Shown here: in pieces, positions 1 through 7,247 of the stretch
How the letters are laid out: each line of letters begins with the position of its first letter
How positions within the stretch are numbered: the stretch's first letter is position 1
From: Alloyangia pacifica
GTDB lineage: Bacteria > Pseudomonadota > Alphaproteobacteria > Rhodobacterales > Rhodobacteraceae
Direction of reading: 5' to 3'
Assembly: GCF_003111685.1 (NCBI RefSeq)
Contig: NZ_CP022189.1
Coordinates: 1,132,001-1,196,000, forward strand
DNA length: 64,000 nucleotides
Translations under genes and position numbers: made by a program
Notes under the pieces: model-generated
Databases searched by the model: none
Told to the model about the DNA's origin: nothing
What the model saw: the letters and a program-made list of their open reading frames with translations, nothing else

Positions 1-274
1 GGCGCGCCCAGTCCAGCGCCTCCAGCCGCGTCGGCACCTCGAGCACGGTAAAGCCGCCGTTCAGGAAGCTGCCCTGATAGATCTCGGCTGACACGCTGCC
101 ATCGCCCGAGACCAGCACCGGGGCTACGCTCTCATCGAGCCCACCGCCGAAGACGTAGACGCCAGCGGCCTTGGCCTCCTCGATCACCGCATGCGAGGCC
201 GCGACCACCTCGGGGAATTCCCCGTCGGTGACCTGCATGGCTTCGGCCGGGAAAGAGATGAGAAATTTGGTCAT
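1..274 (-). CDS. YciI (YCII-related/DGPF domain) protein, truncated by window edge
   Basis: Reading leftward from the ATG at 274, the frame is open to the window edge. About 91 residues are visible, beginning MTKFLISFPAEAMQ and continuing through an E-E-A-K-A-A-G-V-Y-V-F-G-G-G-L segment. That pattern is characteristic of the small YCII/DGPF fold, single-domain ferredoxin-like proteins often linked to ECF sigma factors or of unknown enzymatic role. The C-terminus lies outside the window. It sits downstream of the sulfide operon but is separated from it by a terminator, so it is probably an independent unit. The family call is by sequence feel and the specific function is unknown. Confidence 0.7.
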   Translation of the reverse strand, partial: MTKFLISFPAEAMQVTDGEFPEVVAASHAVIEEAKAAGVYVFGGGLDESVAPVLVSGDGSVSAEIYQGSFLNGGFTVLEVPTRLEALDWAR

Positions 275-352
275 GAGGCAGGGTGCCTTGCCGCCTGGTT
301 TGAAACAAGTGGTCAGAGGCTGCCCGGGCGGGCGAAAAACCTTCCATACGCA

Positions 353-376
353 AAAGGCCGCCCATGGGGCGGCCCT
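353..376 (-). terminator. Intrinsic terminator of the sulfide operon
   Basis: Read on the minus strand, a GC-rich stem (GGGCCGCCC / GGGCGGCC) closes on a short CAT loop and is followed by TTTTG. It lies about 20 bases beyond the stop codon of the DUF442 gene, where the leftward operon should end. Confidence 0.75.
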
Positions 377-397
377 TCGGGTCATATCGGCTCGAGG

Positions 398-832
398 TCA
401 GCCGCGCTCGGCGATGGCGTCCAGCGTCGGGCGCATCCCGTCGAGCGCGTAGCCCGCCTTGGCGGTGGACAGCAGGATGTCGTCGGTCGGCATCTTGCCC
501 GCCTGGCCCATGGCCCAGACCGTGGCGCAGCGGGTGCCCGAACGGCAGTAGGCGAAAACCGGGCCGGGGGCGTTCTCGATCAGCGCGGCCTGCTCGGCCA
601 CGAGGTCGAGCGTCAGCCCGTCGTGGGTCACCGGCAGCACGGCGAACTCCATGCCGGCGGCGCGCACGGCGGCGCCGATGGTCTTTGCCTGCAGTTCGGG
701 CGGGACTTCGCCGTCGGGCCGGTTGCAGATGACCAGTGTGAAGCCGGCCTCGGCGAGCGCGGGAACATCCTCCACCGCAATCTGCGGCGAGACGGTGTAG
801 CGGGGGGTGATGTGGTTCAGATCCATGGCCAA
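398..832 (-). CDS. TIGR01244/DUF442 family sulfurtransferase-phosphatase (Blh N-domain type)
   Basis: A 144-residue protein of the DUF442 family, a rhodanese/dual-specificity-phosphatase-like fold. The active-site loop CRSGTR is at residues 96-101, with Cys96 the presumed nucleophile. In related bacteria this domain is fused or genetically linked to a persulfide dioxygenase of the metallo-beta-lactamase fold and takes part in sulfane-sulfur handling. Here it is a separate gene, last in a leftward operon with two YeeE-type membrane proteins (4-base gap upstream) and the dioxygenase. The length matches stand-alone members. The family is clear; whether it transfers sulfur or acts as a phosphatase cannot be read from sequence. 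Confidence 0.85.
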   Translation of the reverse strand: MAMDLNHITPRYTVSPQIAVEDVPALAEAGFTLVICNRPDGEVPPELQAKTIGAAVRAAGMEFAVLPVTHDGLTLDLVAEQAALIENAPGPVFAYCRSGTRCATVWAMGQAGKMPTDDILLSTAKAGYALDGMRPTLDAIAERG

Positions 833-836
833 ACGG

Positions 837-1289
837 TTATTCCGCCGCCACGGGGTTGTCGAGTCTCCTGCGCAGGGCAGGGGCTACGGCCATGCCGGTG
901 AGCATCGCCGCGACGAAGACATAGAGCCCGGTGCCGCCGTAGCTCAGCGAGGCGATGGACGGGCCGGGGCAGAGCCCGGCGAGACCCCAGCCGATGCCGA
1001 AAAGCACCGAGCCGATCACCAGCTTGCGGTCGATCCGCGTGCCGGGCTGCGGCGGCAGCGGCGTGCCAAGCGCGGTGCGGGTCCGGCCACGGGCGACGAG
1101 CCAGGCCATTGCCATGGGGATCATCGCGCCGCCCATGACGAAGGCCAGCGTCGGATCCCAGGCGCCGAAGACGTCGAGCCAGCCCTGCACCTTGGCGGTG
1201 TCGGTCATGCCCGACAGGAAAAGGCCAGCGCCGAAGAGACCGCCGGCGACGAGGGCGAAGAACAGGCGGGCCGGAGAGGAATTGCCCAT
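837..1289 (-). CDS. YeeE/YedE half-transporter (DUF6691 type)
   Basis: A 150-residue integral membrane protein with four likely helices, from a segment near residues 8-28 to one near 122-140. It carries the G-L-C-P-G-P-S-I signature with Cys107 in a membrane-embedded loop. It corresponds to the C-terminal half of YeeE/YedE (TsuA-type) proteins, which move thiosulfate-like sulfur species through conserved cysteines. It starts one base after the stop of the other half, so the pair is translationally linked. Partners are the DUF442 protein and the persulfide dioxygenase, which fits sulfur-compound transport in sulfide detoxification. The substrate is inferred. Confidence 0.85.
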   Translation of the reverse strand: MGNSSPARLFFALVAGGLFGAGLFLSGMTDTAKVQGWLDVFGAWDPTLAFVMGGAMIPMAMAWLVARGRTRTALGTPLPPQPGTRIDRKLVIGSVLFGIGWGLAGLCPGPSIASLSYGGTGLYVFVAAMLTGMAVAPALRRRLDNPVAAE

Positions 1290-1290
1290 T

Positions 1291-1719
1291 TCAGATCACT
1301 CCCAGCAGGTGACGGAAGATAACCACGCCGACACCGCCGGCGAGAATGTAGCAGCAGGTTGCGACGAAGCCGCGCAGCGACAGGCGGGACATGCCGCAGA
1401 CGCCGTGGCCCGAGGTGCAGCCATTTGCCAGCCGCGTTCCGACGCCGACCAGTAGGCCGGCGGCGACAAGCACGGGAATGTTGTCAGTGATGTGGGTGTC
1501 AACCGCGCCGCCATAGAACGGCAGCAGCAGGATCGGCAGAAGGATCACCCCCGCAAGGAAGCTCAGACGCTCCCACTTGCTGTCGCTAGCCGAGCCGTCG
1601 ACCAAGGCGCCGATGATGCCCGACGCGCCCATGATGCGTCCGTTGATGAGCAGATAGACCGCCCCGCCGGTGCCGATCAGCAAGCCGCCGATCAGGCCCC
1701 AAATCCAGTCGAGTGGCAT
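1291..1719 (-). CDS. YeeE/YedE half-transporter (N-terminal-half type)
   Basis: A 142-residue membrane protein with the hallmark N-G-C-T-S-G-H-G-V-C-G motif at about 99-109, two cysteines (101 and 108) in a re-entrant loop as in thiosulfate transporters of the YeeE family. The ATG at 1719 is chosen because AAAGGA lies at proper distance upstream; a GTG at 1737 is in frame but has no such site. It is encoded immediately before the second half-protein, and the two together equal one full-length YeeE. Co-occurrence with persulfide dioxygenase supports sulfur import or export, which is inference. Confidence 0.85.
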   Translation of the reverse strand: MPLDWIWGLIGGLLIGTGGAVYLLINGRIMGASGIIGALVDGSASDSKWERLSFLAGVILLPILLLPFYGGAVDTHITDNIPVLVAAGLLVGVGTRLANGCTSGHGVCGMSRLSLRGFVATCCYILAGGVGVVIFRHLLGVI

Positions 1720-1835
1720 TCGCAGTTCCTTTGTCACGCGGCGGCCCCGGGAGGTGGCCGCCGTTCTTTATGAGGGGAACGCGCCCCGTCTGAAGGCGGA
1801 ACGCGCAGGTATCCATGGGTGGCCGTCTTGCGACG

Positions 1836-2702
1836 TCAGAGCTTGTTGACCGGGACCTTGAGGAAGACATCGCCCTTTTCGTCGGGCGGCGGCATCCGGC
1901 CGGCGCGCATGTTCACCTGCAACGACGGGATGATCAGCTTGGGCATCGCAAGGGTCGCGTCGCGCGCGTCGCGCATCTTGACGAACTCCTCGGCGGACTT
2001 GCCGCTGCCGACGTGGATGTTGAGCGCCTTCTGCTCGCCCACGGTGGTCTCCCAGGCGTAGGCGTCGCGGCCCGGTGCCTTGTAATCGTGGCCGACGAAG
2101 ATGCGGGTCTCGTCCGGCAGCGCCAGGATCTTCTGGATCGACGCAAAGAGCGTTTCCGACGAGCCGCCGGGGAAGTCGCAGCGGGCGGTGCCGAAGTCGG
2201 GCATGAAGAGCGTGTCGCCGACGAAGGCGGCATCGCCGATCACGTAGGTCAGGCAGGCCGGCGTATGGCCCGGTGTATGCAGCACGTCGCCGCGCAGCTG
2301 GCCGATGTGGAAGCTGTCGCCCTCCTCGAAGAGCCGGTCGAACTGCGAGCCGTCCCGCTGGAATTCGGTGCCCTCGTTGAACACCTTGCCGAAGGTGTCC
2401 TGCACCACGGTGATGCGCTCGCCGATGCCGATCTTGCCGCCCAGCTCGCGCTGGATGTAGGGCGCGGCAGAAAGGTGGTCGGCGTGCACGTGGCTCTCGA
2501 GCAGCCAGTCGACCTTGTAGCCCTTCTCCTTGACGAAGGAGATGATGGCATCGGCCGAACGGGTGTCGGTGCGGCCCGAGGCGTAATCGAAGTCGAGCAC
2601 GCTGTCGACGATCGCGCAGGCGCTGCCGGTCGGGTCGCGCACGACGTAGGAGATGGTGTTGGTGGCCTCGTCGAAGAAGGCGGTGACCTCAGGTGTCATC
2701 AT
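1836..2702 (-). CDS. Metallo-beta-lactamase-fold persulfide dioxygenase (Blh/ETHE1-like)
   Basis: A 288-residue MBL-fold enzyme with metal ligands H71-x-H73-x-D75-H76 (ESHVHADH), a further T-P-G-H-T-P-A-C histidine, a G-D-T-L-F-M-P-D-F-G-T-A-R-C-D segment and a late V-G-H-D-Y histidine. This arrangement is typical of the ETHE1/Blh persulfide dioxygenases, mononuclear iron enzymes that oxidise glutathione persulfide to sulfite. It is the first gene of the leftward sulfur operon; GGAGGATC precedes the start at 2702. A promoter with an overlapping imperfect inverted repeat lies just upstream. In related bacteria BigR/SqrR represses such operons, but no regulator gene of that kind is in the window. 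Confidence 0.88.
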   Translation of the reverse strand: MMTPEVTAFFDEATNTISYVVRDPTGSACAIVDSVLDFDYASGRTDTRSADAIISFVKEKGYKVDWLLESHVHADHLSAAPYIQRELGGKIGIGERITVVQDTFGKVFNEGTEFQRDGSQFDRLFEEGDSFHIGQLRGDVLHTPGHTPACLTYVIGDAAFVGDTLFMPDFGTARCDFPGGSSETLFASIQKILALPDETRIFVGHDYKAPGRDAYAWETTVGEQKALNIHVGSGKSAEEFVKMRDARDATLAMPKLIIPSLQVNMRAGRMPPPDEKGDVFLKVPVNKL

Positions 2703-2725
2703 GGAATGATCCTCCGTTTGATGTT

Positions 2726-2754
2726 CATATAGATAAAGCTGAATGTGTGTTCAA
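2726..2754 (-). promoter_or_regulatory. Promoter of the sulfide/persulfide operon with candidate operator
   Basis: On the minus strand TTGAAC (2754-2749) and TATATG (2731-2726) are separated by exactly 17 bases and sit 24 bases before the start codon. This resembles a sigma-70 promoter well. The -35 region overlaps an inverted repeat with arms TGAA/TTCA (2740-2753). A repressor such as BigR/SqrR could bind here, but the match to their known ATTC-N8-GAAT-like sites is imperfect. Confidence 0.55.
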
Positions 2755-2908
2755 GGATTCGTTGCGATTGACCCATATCATGGTCATCATCGGCGTGTTG
2801 GTGCAGGATTGTCTGCGTTCAGACGGGGTCTGCCGTGCCCCTCCAACCCGGTCTCCCAGGCGCATCGACCCGGGAGAACTGCAAGCGAATTCAAGGCTTG
2901 CACGGGGG

Positions 2909-3009
2909 CGCCCGCCGCTCCCTGAGGAGCCGCGGGCGTGTTCGACGCTGCCTTCGGAAGGCGACTCGGCAGGACTGGAAAACAGCTGCCGGAGCCGGTC
3001 CGCGGCTCC
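2909..3009. other. Cluster of three stem-loops in a 372-base intergenic region
   Basis: The space 2703-3074 has no convincing gene. Three consecutive hairpins occur in it: 2909-2938 (7+5 bp, one C/C mismatch, loop CTGA), 2950-2962 (5 bp, loop CGG) and 2991-3009 (7 bp, loop GTCCG). They end 52 bases before the GGAGGAG ribosome-binding site of the small gene at 3075. They could be a structured leader or a small RNA, or chance pairing in GC-rich DNA. Confidence 0.3.
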
Positions 3010-3074
3010 GCCACAGGCATGGCCCGGCCAAAGAGCCTCTCTGGCTGAGTGCCCCGACACGGAGGAGACGTGTG

Positions 3075-3287
3075 ATGGATGACAGACTGAAAGGCCGCCT
3101 CGAAACGGTTGAACGCGCGCTGGCCGAGGCGCAGGGCGCCGAACATGCCGCGCTTCTGGCAGAACTCGAGCGGCTCGCGGGCGAGGCGCGGGCGCGCGGA
3201 ATGCCGCTGCCGTCCCACGTCCGGGATCGGCTACGCTCCGAGGTCGACGCCGAGCTCGAGGCGCGCTTCGACAACATGCCGATCTGA
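3075..3287 (+). CDS. Small helical protein of unknown function
   Basis: A 70-residue charged protein (MDDRLKGRLETVERALAEAQ at the start). GGAGGAG at 3061-3067 gives a good ribosome-binding site for the ATG at 3075. Almost the whole chain is heptad-like A/L/E/R sequence, suggesting one or two alpha-helices or a coiled coil; there is no Cys, signal peptide or membrane segment. It stands alone, with the divergent sulfide operon behind it and a FadJ-like gene about 190 bases ahead. I do not recognise the family. Confidence 0.6.
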   Translation: MDDRLKGRLETVERALAEAQGAEHAALLAELERLAGEARARGMPLPSHVRDRLRSEVDAELEARFDNMPI

Positions 3288-3477
3288 TCGGCAGGTCCCT
3301 GCCTGCGACAGTCGCAGGCACCACCGCCGCGCGGCCGGAAAGGGCGGCGCGGCGGATTCTCGTCTTGCCGCGCCTTTCGGAACCCACTAGCTCGCGGGGA
3401 TGCCTCAGGGCATGACGAAAGGGACGGGCTGCGGGGCGCTTGCGCTCGCGCCCGCGGGCAAGTGGAAAGGCGGGCAG

Positions 3478-5460
3478 ATGGCGCAGGCGGCAGGCGCGGT
3501 TGAGGTGCGGATCGGCGAGGGGATCGTCTGGGTGGTCATGACCGGAGATGCGGCCAACCGGTTGACACCCGAACTGCGCGGCGCGCTTCTCACCGAACTC
3601 GCCCGGGCCGAGGCCGACCCCGCCGTCGCCTGCATCGTGTTGCAGGGGGCGGGGGCCTGTTTCTCCGAAGGCGATGATCCAACCGAGCTCGAAGGCCCCC
3701 ATGCCACCCCCGATCCCGCCACGCTCTGCCGCCGTGTTGAGGGCTGCGCCAAGCCGGTGATCGCTGCGATGCACGGGGCGGCACTTGGCACCGGCGCCGA
3801 GCTGGCGCTGGCGGCGCACTACCGGATTGCCGCGCCGGGCACGCGCTTCGGACTGCCCAACGTCGCGCTGGGGCTGACGCCCGCAGCCGGGGCCAGCCAG
3901 CGGCTGCCGCGGCTGGTCGGCGCCGGGCCGGCGTTGGACCTCATGCTGTCGGGGCAGGCCATAGCGCTCGAGGCGGCGCCCGCGGGGCTCATCGACCATC
4001 TCGCGCGGGGCCCGATCGAGGAAGAGACCCGCGCCTTCTGTGCCGAGCTGCGCGCCGAGGGGCTGGGGCCGCGCCCCGCCGCGCAGCGCCGCGAGGGGTT
4101 TGCCGCGCCGCTGGCCTATCAGCAGGCGGTCGCCGCCCGCCGCGCCAAGGTCGCGGGCAGCGGCAATCCTGCCCCGCCCGAGATCGTCGCCGCGGTCGAA
4201 GCCGCGCAGCTGCTGCCCTTTGCGGGCGGCCTGGAGTTCGAGGCCGACGCCTATGACACCTGCCGCGAGACCGAGGCCAGCGCCGCGCTGCGCGCGGTTG
4301 CCGCCGCCGAGCGCGCTGCCGCATCTGCCATGACACCGGCGCGCCGCGCGCCGCACCGCGTCGCCGTGCTGGGCGAGGGCCCACTCGCCCTGCCGCTGGT
4401 GCAGGCGCTTCTGCCGGTCGCAGCGGGGGTCGACTGGGGCTGCGACGCGCCGGACGTGCTGCACGACGGGGTGATCGCCCTGCACCGGCGGCTCGAGGCG
4501 GCGCGGCAGGGCGGGAGCATCTCCGAGGAGGTGGTCGAGGAACGCCTGTCGCGCTTGCGCGTCGGCGCCCCGGCCGACATGGCGCGCAGTGCCGGGTGTA
4601 TCCTGCTGGCGGGGCCGGGTCAGCGTGAGGTGGCGGCGCCCGCGGGGGTCAGCCGACTCGTCGCTTACCCGGGACGGGTGCGCGAGGTCGGGCTGCGCTT
4701 CGCTCCGGCGCCGCTCGGCGCGAGGCTGGTCGAGGTGATCGCCGGACCCGAAGCGCAGGTCGAGCAGATCGCCGAGGCAGAGGCGCTGGCGCAGCAGATG
4801 GGCTGCCTCGCGATCCGCGTCCGCTCGGGTGGCGAGAGCGTTGGCGGGCGCCTCTTCGACGCGTGGTGCCGCGCCGCGGATGCGCTGGTGGACATGGGCC
4901 AGAGTCCCGAGGCGATCGATGCCGCCTGCCGTGACTGGGGCTGGCGCCGCGGGCCTTTCCTGCGCCGCGACCAGATGGGGCTGTTGCGCCTCGGCGCGCA
5001 GACCCGGGCCGAGGGCGCGGTGAACTGGGCCAGCGCGCTTGCCGAGAGCGGGCGCATGGGCCGCGAGAATGGCGCGGGCTTCTACGACTGGACCGAAGTG
5101 GGTGTGCCTCTGGCCAGCGCCGAGGTCGACGCCCTTGTCGTCGCCCGCCGTCCGGCTGCCCCGGCACTGCCGGCAGATATGCTGCGCCTGCTGCTGATCG
5201 GCGCCATGGCCAACGAAGGCGCGCGGATGTTGGCGACCGGCATGCTTCGCCGGGCTTCCGACCTCGATCTGGTGGCACTGGAGGTGCTCGAGATGCCGCG
5301 CTGGCGTGGCGGGCCGATGTTGGCAGCGCTGCGCATGGGCGCGCGGGCGGTGCGCGAGGCGCTGGCGTCGGTGGCGCATCCCGACCGCGCCTTCTGGGCG
5401 CCGCACCCGCTTTGGGACGATCTGGTCACCACCGGCGGGGCGGACTGGCCCCAGCGGTAG
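3478..5460 (+). CDS. FadJ/FadB-like enoyl-CoA hydratase/3-hydroxyacyl-CoA dehydrogenase fusion with altered active sites
   Basis: About 660 residues from the ATG at 3478, preceded by AAAGGCGG; an in-frame ATG at 3400 would add 26 unconserved residues. Residues 1-190 are a crotonase domain and about 290-570 a 3-hydroxyacyl-CoA dehydrogenase (NAD-binding plus C-terminal) region, the order of bacterial multifunctional beta-oxidation enzymes. Several hallmarks are changed. The crotonase L-P-E-V-x-L-G glutamate is Asn128. The Rossmann motif GxGxMGxGIA reads G-E-G-P-L-A-L-P-L at 299-307. The dehydrogenase HFFxP histidine is Arg407 (R-F-A-P-A-P), although the following L-V-E is kept. It may be a divergent or non-catalytic paralogue. 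No thiolase partner is adjacent. Confidence 0.75.
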   Translation: MAQAAGAVEVRIGEGIVWVVMTGDAANRLTPELRGALLTELARAEADPAVACIVLQGAGACFSEGDDPTELEGPHATPDPATLCRRVEGCAKPVIAAMHGAALGTGAELALAAHYRIAAPGTRFGLPNVALGLTPAAGASQRLPRLVGAGPALDLMLSGQAIALEAAPAGLIDHLARGPIEEETRAFCAELRAEGLGPRPAAQRREGFAAPLAYQQAVAARRAKVAGSGNPAPPEIVAAVEAAQLLPFAGGLEFEADAYDTCRETEASAALRAVAAAERAAASAMTPARRAPHRVAVLGEGPLALPLVQALLPVAAGVDWGCDAPDVLHDGVIALHRRLEAARQGGSISEEVVEERLSRLRVGAPADMARSAGCILLAGPGQREVAAPAGVSRLVAYPGRVREVGLRFAPAPLGARLVEVIAGPEAQVEQIAEAEALAQQMGCLAIRVRSGGESVGGRLFDAWCRAADALVDMGQSPEAIDAACRDWGWRRGPFLRRDQMGLLRLGAQTRAEGAVNWASALAESGRMGRENGAGFYDWTEVGVPLASAEVDALVVARRPAAPALPADMLRLLLIGAMANEGARMLATGMLRRASDLDLVALEVLEMPRWRGGPMLAALRMGARAVREALASVAHPDRAFWAPHPLWDDLVTTGGADWPQR

Positions 5461-5470
5461 ACCTGTGGGC

Positions 5471-5686
5471 TCAGCCGAGCAGGATGCCGACCATCACCAT
5501 CGCAAGGCCGAAGACCGACAGCAGCAGCGTTGCCATGTTCAGCGGCACGATCTTGCGCATCACCTCGCGCAGCCCGTCGTCATCGAGCCCGGCGCGCTTG
5601 GCGGTCCAGACCTTGATGATGCATCCGAAAAGCCCCAGAAGCCCCGCGAGCGAGACCGCCGCACCCAGCCAGATCAGCCATTCCAT
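5471..5686 (-). CDS. Small two-helix membrane protein of unknown function
   Basis: A 71-residue protein with hydrophobic segments at about 4-25 and 48-70, joined by a basic/acidic linker (K-R-A-G-L-D-D-D). It is convergent with the FadJ-like gene, 10 bases apart, and its start codon lies 179 bases from the divergent gapR gene. Similar short proteins occur unannotated in Rhodobacterales. No function can be assigned; the open frame and membrane topology support it as a real gene. Confidence 0.65.
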   Translation of the reverse strand: MEWLIWLGAAVSLAGLLGLFGCIIKVWTAKRAGLDDDGLREVMRKIVPLNMATLLLSVFGLAMVMVGILLG

Positions 5687-5865
5687 GGCGCACTACCCTC
5701 TGTTCGCGCCGCCCGTCGGCGCTTTCGGGGCGGGTACTGCATCGCCGCCCGCCTCGCAACCCTCGGCGGCATCTGCCCGGCGCGCCGGATCGGGCTTGAT
5801 GAGGGCGGCGCCGGGGGGTAGTCAAACCGGCGATACCGGCAGAAAACCAGGCAGGAGTTGACGAG

Positions 5866-6123
5866 ATGCAGGACAATGGGTCCGACGCCTATGGCGTCGC
5901 CGCAGGCGAGCTGAAGCAGTTCATCGAGCGCTTCGAGCGGCTCGAGCTCGAAAAGAAGGAAATCGCCGACCAGCAGAAAGAGGTCATGGCCGAGGCAAAG
6001 GGCCGCGGCTACGACACCAAGGTGATGCGCAAGGTCATCGCGCTGCGCAAGCGCGACAAGGACGACATCGCCGAGGAAGAGGCTGTGCTCGAGATGTACA
6101 AGGCTGCGCTCGGCATGGACTGA
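5866..6123 (+). CDS. gapR: GapR family nucleoid-associated protein (DUF2312/UPF0335)
   Basis: An 85-residue protein with the conserved pattern [16 protein letters not shown], then a long coiled coil and a basic helix with [11 protein letters not shown]. In Caulobacter, GapR binds overtwisted AT-rich DNA ahead of replication and transcription forks as a dimer/tetramer clamp and stimulates type II topoisomerases. The length matches the family (about 85-90). It stands as a single gene, with a strong hairpin 17 bases after the stop. The family assignment is confident. Confidence 0.93.
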   Translation: MQDNGSDAYGVAAGELKQFIERFERLELEKKEIADQQKEVMAEAKGRGYDTKVMRKVIALRKRDKDDIAEEEAVLEMYKAALGMD

Positions 6124-6140
6124 GCCCCCTCGAACATCCC

Positions 6141-6164
6141 GGACCGGGGCGCGGGCCCCGGTCC
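6141..6164 (+). terminator. Hairpin after gapR
   Basis: A perfect 10-bp stem (GGACCGGGGC / GCCCCGGTCC) with a GCGG loop, 17 bases after the gapR stop. No T-run follows directly; a CTTTTTCC stretch comes about 25 bases later. It is a probable transcription terminator or mRNA 3'-end stabiliser. Confidence 0.6.
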
Positions 6165-6187
6165 CTCCCGGAGGGAAGACCTCCCCG

Positions 6188-6250
6188 CCTTTTTCCTGAC
6201 ATAACTATCCCGGCGGAGCCGCGCGGCGGCAGGGGCGGAGCCCCCGGATC
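6188..6250 (+). repeat. Dispersed intergenic GC-rich element, copy 1
   Basis: This stretch shares an ordered set of blocks with 32271-32334: CCTTT..TTC..TG, then AACTATCCCGG (6203-6213 here), GCGCGGCG, and GGGGCGG.GCCCC. Both copies read in the same orientation and lie in intergenic DNA. It looks like a short dispersed repeat of the genome. A third, weaker resemblance occurs near 58880-58920. Confidence 0.5.
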
Positions 6251-6270
6251 CTCCGGATGCGGCCACGCGT

Positions 6271-7152
6271 TCAGGGCGTCAGCACCCGCACCCCGTCCAT
6301 CTGTGCCATCTGCCAAACGTCCTCGTCGTAGAGCCCGGTCAGCATGTCCACATAGGCGGCGTCCCATCCCGGCATGTCGAGCTCTTCCTCCATCACCCCG
6401 GGCAGGGCGTATTTCTCAAGGAAGGCGGTCATGACCCGGCGTTTCTGCGCCTCGCTGACCATGGGGTTCTCGCGCAGGAAGCCGCGGAAGCGCTGCATCG
6501 CCTCGGGGCTGACGAGTTCGGAGAAGATGTCGAAGCTGCCGGTGATCTTCCGCTCGGCTGCGATCCCCGCCGCCTCGCGCAGGATTTGCCCCCAGAGCAG
6601 CGGCGTGTCCTCGTTGCACCAAAGGGTGATCGGCACGCCGGGCAGAGCGCGCCGCAGCCGCATCACGAGATCGGACCAGCGCAGCTTCATCGGGTCGGCG
6701 CCCGAAAGGAAACTCTCGAGCGTCTCGTGCGGCGTGGCGCGCAGCATGGCGGGCAGCCATGTGGCGAAATCGCGCAGCCCGAAGAAGATCTGCAGCTCAT
6801 CCCCCTCGAACAGCCGGGCAATCGCCTGCAGCCGCCGCTCGGCCTTGCGGTAGAGCGTGCCACCCTCCAGCGCGATCTTGGGCACCGAAAAGAGCGTCTC
6901 GTGGCTGAGGATGAGCCGGGAGACCTGTCCGGGATCCTCGCTGAGGATGGCGTCCAGCAGCACCTCGCGCGCCTCGGGGGTTGGCTTCTCGGCGCCGAGG
7001 GCGCTGATGGCTTCCGACAGGAGCATGCGGTACCGCGACGGGCCGGGAACGGCGATGCCCTCGCGGTGAAGCTCGCCGGCGTTGCGCAGCAGGCCCCTGA
7101 GCAGGCGATCCTCGTCCGTGCATTGCGCGCCGATATGGAGAATGACCTGCAT
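6271..7152 (-). CDS. Sulfotransferase-like hypothetical protein with degenerate P-loop
   Basis: About 293 residues from the ATG at 7152; a GTG at 7161 is in frame. The N-terminus M-Q-V-I-L-H-I-G-A-Q-C-T-D-E-D-R-L-L-R resembles the strand-loop-helix of PAPS-dependent sulfotransferases (L-H-I-G-x-x-K-T-G-T-T), but the Lys/Thr residues that bind phosphosulfate are replaced by C-T-D-E-D. It is followed by L-R-N-A-G-E-L-H-R-E-G-I-A-V-P-G-P, also sulfotransferase-like. The rest is predicted soluble and has W-rich patches. It is transcribed alone, between gapR and a divergent permease gene. Enzymatic activity is doubtful; I assign only a fold resemblance. Confidence 0.6.
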   Translation of the reverse strand: MQVILHIGAQCTDEDRLLRGLLRNAGELHREGIAVPGPSRYRMLLSEAISALGAEKPTPEAREVLLDAILSEDPGQVSRLILSHETLFSVPKIALEGGTLYRKAERRLQAIARLFEGDELQIFFGLRDFATWLPAMLRATPHETLESFLSGADPMKLRWSDLVMRLRRALPGVPITLWCNEDTPLLWGQILREAAGIAAERKITGSFDIFSELVSPEAMQRFRGFLRENPMVSEAQKRRVMTAFLEKYALPGVMEEELDMPGWDAAYVDMLTGLYDEDVWQMAQMDGVRVLTP

Positions 7153-7247
7153 GACCTGCACTTTCGGTTACCAACGGCAGGGACTATACCCGGATCAGAG
7201 CCAAGGAAAACCGCGCGCCGCCCGGGGCGGATCACGAAGGAGCCCTC

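Noticed and set aside
2725..5406. Long open frame (893 codons) on the minus strand opposite the FadJ-like gene
   Set aside because: Its sequence is Arg/Gly/His/Ala-rich without protein family signs. It mirrors the high-GC codon usage of the genuine plus-strand gene.
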